DNA of 64,000 bases, from NCBI RefSeq assembly GCF_900112185.1, contig NZ_FOKP01000002.1, positions 1 to 64,000 of the forward strand, written 5' to 3'. This stretch comes from Allobosea sp. CRIB-10 (GTDB taxonomy: Bacteria; Pseudomonadota; Alphaproteobacteria; Rhizobiales; Beijerinckiaceae). The notes beneath the pieces are model-generated. The model did no database searches. It saw only the letters and a list, made by a program, of their open reading frames with translations, and was not told where the DNA came from. A program made the translations under genes and the position numbers. This document shows, piece by piece, positions 42,482 to 50,313 of this stretch; position 1 is the first letter of the stretch, and each line of letters begins with the position of its first letter.

Positions 42482-43437
42482 GCGCGAACGCCCACTCCGT
42501 CGTCGAACCCTCGGCCGGTGCCAAGCTCGCCGCCAGCGTGCTCGTCATCCTCTATGCCTGCGTCGCCCTGATCCCGCTGCTCTGGATCGGCCTGACCAGC
42601 ATCAAGTCGCCGCCGGACTCGATCGCCTATCCGCCGAAGGTCGTCCCCTTCGTGCATTTCACGCCGACGGCCGAAGGCTTCTGCAACCTCTTCACCACCC
42701 GCTCGCGCCAGACGCCCGACTACATTGCGGGCCTGCCGCCGAGCACTGGCGGCTGCGACGAGGTGGCGCGCTCGCGCAACATGGTGGTGGTCGGCGCCTC
42801 CAATTATGTGCCGCGCTTCGTCAACTCGCTGATCATCGCCTTCGGATCGACGGCGCTGTCGATCGTGCTGGGCACAGCGGCCGCCTACGCCTTCTCGCGC
42901 TTCCGCGTGCCGCTAAAGGACGATCTCATGTTCTTCATCCTGTCGACGCGGATGATGCCGCCGATCGCCGTCGCGATCCCGGTCTTCCTGATGTACCGCG
43001 AACTCGGCCTCTCCGACACCAGGCTCGGCATGATCCTGCTCTACACCTCGGTGAACGTCTCGCTCGCCGTCTGGCTGCTGAAGGGCTTCATCGACGAGAT
43101 CCCGCGCGAATACGAGGAGGCGGCGATGATCGACGGCTATACGCGCCTCCAGGCGTTCTGGAAGGTCGTGCTGCCGCAGGCGACGACCGGCATCGTCGCC
43201 ACCGCGATCTTCTGCCTGATCTTCGCCTGGAACGAGTACGCCTTCGCAGTGCTCCTCACCTCCGGCGCGGCGCAGACCGCCCCGCCCTTCATCCCGATCA
43301 TCATCGGCGAAGGCGGGCAGGACTGGCCCGCCGTGGCCGCCGGAACCGCGCTCTTCCTCCTGCCGATCCTCGTCTTCACCGTCCTGCTCAGGAAGCATCT
43401 CCTGCGCGGCATCACCTTCGGAGCGGTGCGCAAATGA
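42478..43437 (+). CDS. Sugar/polyol ABC transporter, permease (UgpE/MalG type)
   Basis: The 319-residue protein has six membrane segments and the EAA loop YEEAAMIDGYTRLQAFWKVVLPQ. Between segments 1 and 2 it has a long periplasmic loop (about 50-115) with two cysteines (GFCNLF and GGCDEV), longer than in most MalG-type proteins. It overlaps the following small gene by 4 bases. Confidence 0.9.
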   Translation: MSANAHSVVEPSAGAKLAASVLVILYACVALIPLLWIGLTSIKSPPDSIAYPPKVVPFVHFTPTAEGFCNLFTTRSRQTPDYIAGLPPSTGGCDEVARSRNMVVVGASNYVPRFVNSLIIAFGSTALSIVLGTAAAYAFSRFRVPLKDDLMFFILSTRMMPPIAVAIPVFLMYRELGLSDTRLGMILLYTSVNVSLAVWLLKGFIDEIPREYEEAAMIDGYTRLQAFWKVVLPQATTGIVATAIFCLIFAWNEYAFAVLLTSGAAQTAPPFIPIIIGEGGQDWPAVAAGTALFLLPILVFTVLLRKHLLRGITFGAVRK

Positions 43438-43649
43438 CCACCGTCAATCCCAACAGCTCGCTCCCGCGCCGGTCGCGTTGGCCAGCAGCGCTGCGCCGGC
43501 GGCCGATGGAAGCGCTCGCGACCGTGCTCATCGCGGCCGGCGTCCTGATGCTGCTGCAGCCCTTCGCCCTGGTGCTCTACACCTATTCCTTCGCGACCAC
43601 GCTCCTGGGCGTCGCCATGTTCACGCTCGTCTCGAAATTCCCGGAGTGA
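43434..43649 (+). CDS. Small two-helix membrane protein in the ABC operon
   Basis: The 71-residue protein begins at an ATG overlapping the permease stop and ends 3 bases before the first ATPase gene. An arginine-rich N-terminus (about 1-25) is followed by a hydrophobic stretch (26-66) long enough for two helices: ALATVLIAAGVLMLLQ, then FALVLYTYSFATTLLG. The position, between permeases and two ATPases, recalls the small protein in rhizobial glycerol (Glp) ABC operons. It probably belongs to the transport complex; function unknown. Confidence 0.75.
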   Translation: MTTVNPNSSLPRRSRWPAALRRRPMEALATVLIAAGVLMLLQPFALVLYTYSFATTLLGVAMFTLVSKFPE

Positions 43650-43652
43650 GCC

Positions 43653-44804
43653 ATGGCCGAGATCAGGGTTGAGAATCTCCTGAAGCAGTTCGGCTCGTTC
43701 ACCGCGGTGAGGGACACGAGCTTCACCGTGCAGGACGGCGACTTCTTCTGCCTGCTGGGGCCCTCGGGCTGCGGCAAGACCACGACGCTGAGGATGGTGG
43801 CCGGGCTCGAACTGCCCAGCTCCGGCAGCATCCGGCTCGATGGCGAGGACGTCACCTTCAAGCGGGCGCGCGAGCGCGACATCGCGATGGTGTTCCAGCT
43901 GTTCGCGCTCTATCCGCATATGAACGTGCGTCGCAACATCGCCTTCCCGCTCGTCTCGGTCGGCACGCCGAAGCCGGAGATCCGGCGCCGGGTCGAAGAA
44001 GCTGCGCGCATGCTGCGCATCGAGCATCTGCTCGACAAGCCCGTATCCGGCCTGTCGGGAGGCGACCGCCAGCGGGTCGCACTCGGCCGCGCGCTCGTTC
44101 GCCAGCCCAAGGCCTTCATGATGGACGAGCCGCTCGGCGCGCTCGATGCCGAGTTCCGCCACATCATGTGCGGCGAGCTTCGCGCCATGCACGACCGCCT
44201 CAAGGCCACGACCGTCTACGTCACCCATGACCAGCTCGAGGCCATGTCGATGGCCAATGTCATCGCCGTGATGAATGGCGGGGTTGTCGAGCAGCTGGGC
44301 TCGCCCCAGGACATCTATGACCGCCCGGCCTCGATCTTCGTCGCCGAGTTCATCGGCTCGCCGGCCATGAACTTGCTGAGATTCGAAGGCGCAGTCGAAC
44401 CAAACGCCAGCGAGCTCGGGCTCGGCGGCGTCCCGGTAGCGATCCCGGCCTCGCGCGAGGGGCGCGCCTCCGGCCCGCTTGCCCTCGGCGTCCGGCCCGA
44501 GCATGTCGCGCTCGTCAGCGAAGGCGGAATCCGCGGCAAGGTGGTCGGCACCGAATATCTCGGCACCACCCAGATCGTCACGGTCGGCACCGCCTATGGC
44601 GCGGTGAAGGCGCGCGTGTCCTCAGCCCAGACCCTATCCCCCGACGAACTCGTCGGGCTCCAGCTGAGATCGGCGAAGCTGTCCCTGTTCGCGGGTGACA
44701 CCGGCAAGGTCATCCGCTCCACCTTGCACGAGGCGCCGCATGCCGCCTCCCGGCATCGCAAGACGATGAATTCCCCTCACGCGCCGGGAGCCGCCCATGT
44801 CTGA
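43653..44804 (+). CDS. Sugar/polyol ABC transporter, ATPase 1 (UgpC/MalK type)
   Basis: The 383-residue ATPase has Walker A GPSGCGKTTT (about 36-45), Q-loop FQLFALYPHMNVRRNIAFP, signature LSGGDRQRVALGRAL with aspartate instead of the usual glutamine, Walker B FMMDEPLGALDAE, and a C-terminal TOBE/OB domain with LGVRPEHVALV. It overlaps the second ATPase gene by 8 bases. Two distinct ATPases imply a heterodimeric motor. Confidence 0.9.
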   Translation: MAEIRVENLLKQFGSFTAVRDTSFTVQDGDFFCLLGPSGCGKTTTLRMVAGLELPSSGSIRLDGEDVTFKRARERDIAMVFQLFALYPHMNVRRNIAFPLVSVGTPKPEIRRRVEEAARMLRIEHLLDKPVSGLSGGDRQRVALGRALVRQPKAFMMDEPLGALDAEFRHIMCGELRAMHDRLKATTVYVTHDQLEAMSMANVIAVMNGGVVEQLGSPQDIYDRPASIFVAEFIGSPAMNLLRFEGAVEPNASELGLGGVPVAIPASREGRASGPLALGVRPEHVALVSEGGIRGKVVGTEYLGTTQIVTVGTAYGAVKARVSSAQTLSPDELVGLQLRSAKLSLFAGDTGKVIRSTLHEAPHAASRHRKTMNSPHAPGAAHV

Positions 44805-45822
44805 GGTCGCCTTGAAAGGCCTGATGAAGCGCTTCGGCGCGACGAGCGCGATCGAAGACGTATCGCTGACGATCGGCGACGGCGAGTTCGTCGTCCTGCT
44901 GGGTCCGACCGGCGCCGGCAAGACCACTCTGCTGCGGCTCGCCGCCGGGCTCGACCATCCCGATGCCGGCCGGGTCCTGATCGACGGACACGACGTCACC
45001 CAAGAGCCGCCGGCGGCCCGCGACGTGACCTTCGTCTTCCAGCAGTACTCGCTCTATCCGCATCTCTCGGTCTACGACAATCTCGCCTTCCCGCTGCGCT
45101 CGCCGCTGCGGCGCACGCCCGAAGCCGAGATCCGGCGCATCGTCCACGACGTCGCCGACCTCCTCAGGATCGCCGACAAGCTGCAGAACCGCGCCACGCA
45201 TCTGTCGGGCGGCCAGATGCAGCGCGTCGCGATCGGCCGCGCCTTGGTGCGCCGCCCGGCGATCGCGCTGATGGACGAGCCGCTCTCCTCGCTCGACGCC
45301 AAGCTGCGCGCCGATCTGCGGATCGAGCTCAAGCGCATCCAGCAGGAGCTCGGCGCGACCTTGCTCTACGTGACCCACGACCAGACCGAGGCGATGACCT
45401 TGGCGACGCGCGTCGGCGTGCTGCGGGAGGGCCGGCTCGTTCAGCTCGGCACGCCGCGCGAAATCTACGAGAGCCCGGCCGACGCCTATGTCGCCGGCCG
45501 TCTCGGCCATCCACCGATCAACCTGTTGTCGCGGCGGCTCTTTCCGGATCTCGCGGCGCCCGGCGCCACTGCAACGATCGGGGTCAGGACGGAGCATCTG
45601 GAGATCGCGCGGGCGAGCGACGGCCCGCGCGCCGGGCCGGTCGGCACGGTGAGCTGGATCGAGCATCTGGGCGACCAGAATCATATCCACGTCGCGATAG
45701 AGAACGAGAAGACCGTTAGCCTCGTCGATCCGGACACCCCGCTTGCAGTCGGCGATCTGGTGAGCATCGGCCTGCGCGCGCCGCTCTTCTTCGACGGCAA
45801 GGGCGCGCGCGTGCAAGCATGA
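44797..45822 (+). CDS. Sugar/polyol ABC transporter, ATPase 2 (UgpC/MalK type)
   Basis: The 341-residue ATPase has Walker A GPTGAGKTTL, FQQYSLYPHLSVYDNLAFP, signature LSGGQMQRVAIGRAL, Walker B IALMDEPLSSLDAKLR and a shorter regulatory domain with GVRTEHLEIAR. It differs enough from ATPase 1 to be its partner rather than a recent duplicate. The downstream dhaL start lies 32 bases after its stop. Confidence 0.9.
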   Translation: MSEVALKGLMKRFGATSAIEDVSLTIGDGEFVVLLGPTGAGKTTLLRLAAGLDHPDAGRVLIDGHDVTQEPPAARDVTFVFQQYSLYPHLSVYDNLAFPLRSPLRRTPEAEIRRIVHDVADLLRIADKLQNRATHLSGGQMQRVAIGRALVRRPAIALMDEPLSSLDAKLRADLRIELKRIQQELGATLLYVTHDQTEAMTLATRVGVLREGRLVQLGTPREIYESPADAYVAGRLGHPPINLLSRRLFPDLAAPGATATIGVRTEHLEIARASDGPRAGPVGTVSWIEHLGDQNHIHVAIENEKTVSLVDPDTPLAVGDLVSIGLRAPLFFDGKGARVQA

Positions 45823-45854
45823 TGGGGTCGATTCCGCGCAATGGAGGCATATCG

Positions 45855-46466
45855 ATGAGACCTGCCACCCAGCATGCCCTGATCGCAGCGATGGCGACGA
45901 CCATCATCGCCCATGCCGACGAGCTGACCGCGCTTGATCAGGCCATCGGCGACGGCGATCACGGTCTCAACATGCGCCGCGGCTTCGAGGCCGTCCTCTC
46001 CGATGTCGACGCGCTCGCCGGCCAGCCCCTTCGCGATGCTCTCATGAATCTCGGCACGATCTTGATCATGAAGGTCGGCGGCGCTTCCGGGCCGCTGTAC
46101 GGAACGCTGTTCATGACCCTCGCCAAGGAATTGCCGGCGGAGCCGACCGTGACCGAAGCCGCGACCGCTCTCGACAAGGCGATCACGGCGGTGCAGGCGC
46201 GCGGCAAGTCGGAGCCCGGACAGAAGACGATGCTGGACGTCCTCATCCCTGTGCAGCAGGTGCTCGCCCGTGGCGGCTCCGATCTGCTCCGGCGCCTGCC
46301 GCTCGTCGCAGAGGAAGCCGCGCAGGCGACAGTCCCGATGCACGCGATCAGGGGCCGCGCCTCGTTTCTCGGCGCGCGCTCGGTCGGACATATGGATCCC
46401 GGCGCCCGCTCGTCGGCTGTTCTCGTTGCAGCGGCCTGCAGCGCCTTGGAGGGAGCCTGCCTGTGA
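45855..46466 (+). CDS. dhaL: PTS-type dihydroxyacetone kinase, ADP-binding subunit DhaL
   Basis: The 203-residue all-helical protein has the Mg-ADP aspartates D28, D33 and D35 in LDQAIGDGDHGLNM, the GDxDHG form found in PTS-type DhaL, plus KVGGASGPLYGTLF and a C-terminal DPGARSSAVL. In this class ADP stays bound and is rephosphorylated by DhaM. The start is ATG 45855 behind a clear GGAGG; ATG 45822 is also in frame. It overlaps dhaM by 4 bases. Confidence 0.9.
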   Translation: MRPATQHALIAAMATTIIAHADELTALDQAIGDGDHGLNMRRGFEAVLSDVDALAGQPLRDALMNLGTILIMKVGGASGPLYGTLFMTLAKELPAEPTVTEAATALDKAITAVQARGKSEPGQKTMLDVLIPVQQVLARGGSDLLRRLPLVAEEAAQATVPMHAIRGRASFLGARSVGHMDPGARSSAVLVAAACSALEGACL

Positions 46467-46855
46467 CGCAGAACGTCGGAATCGTGATCGTCTCCCATTC
46501 TCTCAAAGTCGCCGAGGGAGCGGCCGACATGGCGCGCCAGATGGTCGGCAACAGCGTCTCGATCGCCTATGCCGGCGGCAATGCCGAAGGCGGTATCGGT
46601 ACGGACGTCGCCTCGATCATCGCGGCCATCGAGACGGCCTGGTCGGACGCCGGCGTCGCCATCCTCGTCGATCTCGGCGGCGCCGAGACCAATAGCGAGA
46701 TGGCGATCGAGATGATGCAGGAAGACCGAAGGGATCGCGTCGTCATCTGCAACGCTCCGATCGTCGAGGGCGCGGTGATGGCGGCGACGGAAGCCTCCGG
46801 AGGTTCCAATCTCGCCAAGGTCAAGGCCACGGCCGAGGAGTTGATGGCGCAATGA
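46463..46855 (+). CDS. dhaM: Phosphotransfer subunit DhaM (EIIA-Man domain)
   Basis: The 130-residue EIIA-mannose-fold protein has the phosphorylated H12 in VGIVIVSHSLKVAEG, AYAGGNAEGGIGTDV and VDLGGAETNSEMAIEM. Unlike E. coli DhaM (about 470 residues, fused to HPr and partial EI) it is the single domain, with HPr and EI encoded separately just downstream. It receives phosphate from HPr and gives it to DhaL-ADP. Confidence 0.92.
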   Translation: MTQNVGIVIVSHSLKVAEGAADMARQMVGNSVSIAYAGGNAEGGIGTDVASIIAAIETAWSDAGVAILVDLGGAETNSEMAIEMMQEDRRDRVVICNAPIVEGAVMAATEASGGSNLAKVKATAEELMAQ

Positions 46856-47154
46856 AGCCTGAATCCGAGGCCATGACGCTCGACCTCAAGGCATCCGTTC
46901 GTCTCACCAACGAAGTCGGCCTGCATGCCCGTCCTTCGGTCAAGCTGACGCAGTCCGCCAAGCGCTTTCGGGCGCGTGTCGAGGTCGCCACGGCCGCCGA
47001 CGGTCCCTGGGTCGATGCGAAGAGCCCGGTCAAGATCATGCGCGTGAAGGCCCTCAAGGGCGAGACCCTGCATTTCCGGGCTTCGGGAACCGATGCCTCC
47101 CAGGCCCTCGACGCGCTCGTCGACCTCGTCCAGCGCAAGTTCGGCGAGGAGTGA
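46852..47154 (+). CDS. HPr phosphocarrier protein dedicated to the Dha system
   Basis: The 100-residue HPr fold has the phosphohistidine H25 in VGLHARPSVKLTQ and the serine region DAKSPVKIMRVKALKGETL. An ATG at residue 8 would give a more standard length and an H18 position. The second start overlaps nothing, while the first overlaps the dhaM stop (ATGA). It passes phosphate from the adjacent enzyme I to DhaM. Confidence 0.9.
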   Translation: MKPESEAMTLDLKASVRLTNEVGLHARPSVKLTQSAKRFRARVEVATAADGPWVDAKSPVKIMRVKALKGETLHFRASGTDASQALDALVDLVQRKFGEE

Positions 47155-47159
47155 CGGCG

Positions 47160-48764
47160 ATGGAGCGGGCCATATCAGGGCTTGGCGCAGCCGCGGGTGT
47201 CGCGGTCGGCGCCGCCTGGCCGATCCATCCGCTTTCAGCCGTCGCGCGCACCGCCGGATCGCCGGGAAACGAGCGCACCGCCCTGACCGATGCGATCCAG
47301 GCCGCCGCCGCCGCGATCAACGCATTGGCTGCCGCGCAAGCGGGCGAGGCCGCGGAGATGCTCGGCTTCCAGGTGGCGATGCTGGAGGACGAGGCGCTTG
47401 CAGAGGGCGCCTTCGCCGCAATCGCCGCGGGCATGCCCGCGCACCAGGCCTGGGCTGCGGCGCTCGATGCCGAAATCGCGGGCTATCTCGCGGCCGACGA
47501 TCCGCATTTCCGGGCCCGTTCGAGCGATCTCGCCGATATCCGCGATCGCGTCCTGCGTCATCTGTTCGGCCTTGGCGCCGTCGCGATCCGGTCAGGCGAC
47601 GTCATCGTCGCTGAGGACCTGCAGCCATCGCAGTTTCTCGCCGTCGACTGGTCGAAGGGCGGCGGGGTCGCGCTCGGTGCCGGCAGCCCGACGAGCCATG
47701 TCGCCACCCTCGCGCGCGCCCGGTCCGTGCCGATGGTCGTCGGTCTCGGGCCGTCCTGGACGACGCTGTCGGGCATCGTCGCGGTGGACGGCGATGCCGG
47801 GCGGGTGATCATCGCTCCCTCTGCCGCAACCTTGGCCGAGACGGAGCAGCGCTCGGCCGCTCGCAAGACTGCAACGCGACAGGCCGAACACCGTCGGCTT
47901 GAGCCGGCGGTCACCCGCGACGGCACCCGGATCGCGGTCTCGATCAATGTCAGCGGTGTCGAGGACATCGCCGGTTTCGCGGCTGAATCCTGCGACGGGA
48001 TCGGCCTGGCCCGAACCGAATTCCTCGCCGGAGACGCCCTCGACGACGAGGAGCGCCAGTTCGGCCTCTACCGCGCGCTGGTGCGCTGGGCGGACGGCCG
48101 GCCGGTCACCATCCGCACGCTCGATGCCGGCGGCGACAAGCCGATCCCGGGCTATACCGTCGAGGATGAGAGCAATCCGTTCCTGGGACTGCGTGGCATC
48201 CGCCTCTCGCTGCGACACCCCGATCGCTTCGGCGTGCAATTGCGCGCGCTCGCCCGCGCTGCAGCCGACGGGCCGGTGCGGATCATGCTGCCGATGGTCA
48301 CGCGCCAGGACGAGATCGATGCCGCAGGCCGACTGCTCGACCAGGCGACGGCGGAGCTCCAGGCGGCCGGCCTCGCGCATGCGCGGCCTCCGCTCGGGAT
48401 CATGGTCGAGGTTCCCGCGCTCGCCTTCGCCATCGGCGATATCCGCGCCGATTTCCTCTCGATCGGCTCGAACGATCTCACCCAGTACGCGGCAGCCGCG
48501 GCTCGCGACAATCCGGCGGTGTCCGCCTATGCGGACACCCTTCATCCCGGCGTTCTCGGCCTGATCGCCCATGTCGCGCGCCATGGCTCGGCCGGAGGCC
48601 GGTCGGTCAGCCTGTGCGGCGACGCCGGAGCCGACCCGCGATCGATCCCGGCCTTGCTGCGTGCCGGCTTGCGGAGCCTCTCGGTCCCGCCTGGTCTCGT
48701 CGCGGCGACGAAGGAAGCGATACGGGCGGTTGACCTGTCCGAGGAGCGCGGCCATGAGCCCTGA
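47160..48764 (+). CDS. PTS enzyme I (phosphoenolpyruvate-protein phosphotransferase)
   Basis: The 534-residue protein has the N-terminal HPr-binding helices, the swivelling phosphohistidine H180 in GAGSPTSHVATLARA, and the PEP-binding barrel with GLARTEFLAGD, RTLDAGGDKPIPGY, FLGLRGIRLSL, SIGSNDLTQYAAAA and the active cysteine in LCGDAGADP. It lacks the GAF domain of the nitrogen-PTS enzyme PtsP, so it is a sugar-type EI serving this operon. The start is taken as ATG 47160; GTG 47151 overlaps the HPr stop. It overlaps the regulator gene by 11 bases. Confidence 0.9.
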   Translation: MERAISGLGAAAGVAVGAAWPIHPLSAVARTAGSPGNERTALTDAIQAAAAAINALAAAQAGEAAEMLGFQVAMLEDEALAEGAFAAIAAGMPAHQAWAAALDAEIAGYLAADDPHFRARSSDLADIRDRVLRHLFGLGAVAIRSGDVIVAEDLQPSQFLAVDWSKGGGVALGAGSPTSHVATLARARSVPMVVGLGPSWTTLSGIVAVDGDAGRVIIAPSAATLAETEQRSAARKTATRQAEHRRLEPAVTRDGTRIAVSINVSGVEDIAGFAAESCDGIGLARTEFLAGDALDDEERQFGLYRALVRWADGRPVTIRTLDAGGDKPIPGYTVEDESNPFLGLRGIRLSLRHPDRFGVQLRALARAAADGPVRIMLPMVTRQDEIDAAGRLLDQATAELQAAGLAHARPPLGIMVEVPALAFAIGDIRADFLSIGSNDLTQYAAAAARDNPAVSAYADTLHPGVLGLIAHVARHGSAGGRSVSLCGDAGADPRSIPALLRAGLRSLSVPPGLVAATKEAIRAVDLSEERGHEP

Positions 48765-49197
48765 GATCCCCCAGCCGGGCGCTACGGAGGCCCTCTCCCC
48801 GCTCGCGCGCTACAAGACCATCCTGCGCCAGGTTCTGGACAACAGGCCGTCGGGAACCCGGCAGCGGCTGGCCGAGGCGCTCGGCAAGAACCGCAGCTTC
48901 ATCTCGCAGATCGTCAATCCGACCTACATCACGCCGATTCCGGCGCAGCATCTCGATACGATCTTCCAGATCTGCCACGTCACGCCGACCGAACGCGAGG
49001 CGTTCCTCGATGCCTATCGGCAGGCCCATCCCGGCCGCCTCGACGTCGCCAGCGGCCCACGCGCCTTGCGTCAGATCACGGTCTCCGTCCCGGACCTCGG
49101 CGACCCCGCTCTGAACGCCCGCGCGGACGCGCTGATCCGCACGCTGGCGACCGGCATTGCCGGCCTGCTGCCGGCCGACGACGAAGATGCTGAATGA
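48754..49197 (+). CDS. Small helix-turn-helix regulator within the Dha operon
   Basis: The 147-residue protein has an XRE-like helix-turn-helix (about 25-80: RQRLAEALGKNRSFISQIVN, PAQHLDTIFQICHVTPTERE) and a C-terminal part of about 60 residues without recognised motif. It is translated from an ATG 11 bases inside the enzyme I gene. It probably controls the operon from the TTTAGCGA repeat at 39940, either in response to a ligand or to the phosphorylation state of a PTS partner. Neither is shown by sequence. Confidence 0.75.
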   Translation: MSPEIPQPGATEALSPLARYKTILRQVLDNRPSGTRQRLAEALGKNRSFISQIVNPTYITPIPAQHLDTIFQICHVTPTEREAFLDAYRQAHPGRLDVASGPRALRQITVSVPDLGDPALNARADALIRTLATGIAGLLPADDEDAE

Positions 49198-49237
49198 CCC
49201 CGAAGAGGGCCGATATCGACGAGCGAGGGGAAACGCC

Positions 49238-50251
49238 GTGAAGAAGTTGATCAACACTGTCGACACGGTCCTGAGCGAGAGCCTTCGCGGGCTGGTGGCG
49301 ACGCATGGCGACATCCTGGCCCTTGCCGATGACGGCAAGTTCGTGCGCCGCAGGGACGTTCGTCGCGACAAGGTCGCGCTGATCTCCGGCGGCGGCTCCG
49401 GGCACGAGCCGCTGCATGTCGGCTTCGTCGGCCGCGGCATGCTCGATGCCGCCTGTCCCGGCCAGGTCTTCACCTCGCCGACCCCCGACCAGATGGTCGC
49501 GGCCGTCGCCGCGGTCTCCGGCGCGCCTGGAACCTTGTTCATCGTCAAGAACTACGAAGGCGACGTGATGAACTTCGAGATGGCGGCCGAGATGGTCGCC
49601 GGCCCCGTCGCCAGCATCGTCATCGACGACGACGTCGCGGTGAAGCCGTCGGCCCATTCGACCGGGCGACGGGGCGTCGCCGGCACGCTCGCGGTCGAGC
49701 GCATCGTCGGCGCCGCAGCCGAACAGGGGCGCGATCTCCAATCCCTGGCGGCGCTCGGGCGCTCGATCAATGGGCGCACCCGTTCGATGGGCGTCGCCCT
49801 CACCTCCTGCACCGTTCCGGGGGCCGGCCGACCCACCTTTTCCCTCGCGGAGGACGAGATGGAGCTGGGCGTCGGCATCCATGGCGAGCCGGGCTGCCGA
49901 CGTGTCGCGCTGGCCGGCGCCGACGAGATCGCCGAGGCGCTCCTCGCCCCGATCCTGAGCGAGCTGGCGCCGCGGCCAGGCGATCCTCTCCTGCTGATCG
50001 TCAACGGTTTCGGCGGTACGCCGACGATGGAGCTCTACCTGATGGCGAACAGCGCCAGGCGCATCCTCGCCGGTCGCGGGCTGGCACCTGCGCGCAGTCT
50101 CGTCGGATCCTACGTCACTTCGCTCGACATGGCCGGCTGCTCGTTGACGGTGACCACGATGGACGACGACGCGCTCATGCTCTGGGACGCGCCGGTCCAC
50201 ACGGCAGCCCTTCGATGGGGCATGCAGAACCCTGTGCCGAGCTCCGCCTAA
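49238..50251 (+). CDS. dhaK: PTS-type dihydroxyacetone kinase, substrate-binding subunit DhaK
   Basis: The 337-residue protein starts at GTG 49238 behind GAGGGGAAACGCC. It has H56 in GGGSGHEPLH, D109 in KNYEGDVMNF and the covalent-hemiaminal H215 in GVGIHGEPG, close to E. coli DhaK H56, D109 and H218. It binds a short ketose and, with DhaL and DhaM, phosphorylates it from PEP. The subunit order here (L, M, HPr, EI, regulator, K) is unusual. Erythrulose or another C3-C4 ketose is as plausible as dihydroxyacetone. Confidence 0.9.
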   Translation: MKKLINTVDTVLSESLRGLVATHGDILALADDGKFVRRRDVRRDKVALISGGGSGHEPLHVGFVGRGMLDAACPGQVFTSPTPDQMVAAVAAVSGAPGTLFIVKNYEGDVMNFEMAAEMVAGPVASIVIDDDVAVKPSAHSTGRRGVAGTLAVERIVGAAAEQGRDLQSLAALGRSINGRTRSMGVALTSCTVPGAGRPTFSLAEDEMELGVGIHGEPGCRRVALAGADEIAEALLAPILSELAPRPGDPLLLIVNGFGGTPTMELYLMANSARRILAGRGLAPARSLVGSYVTSLDMAGCSLTVTTMDDDALMLWDAPVHTAALRWGMQNPVPSSA

Positions 50252-50313
50252 TTCTCCGTATCCCATCCAGGCCGACAGGCGCCTTTACCGCCCACTTCAC
50301 AGCAGGACTTCGC

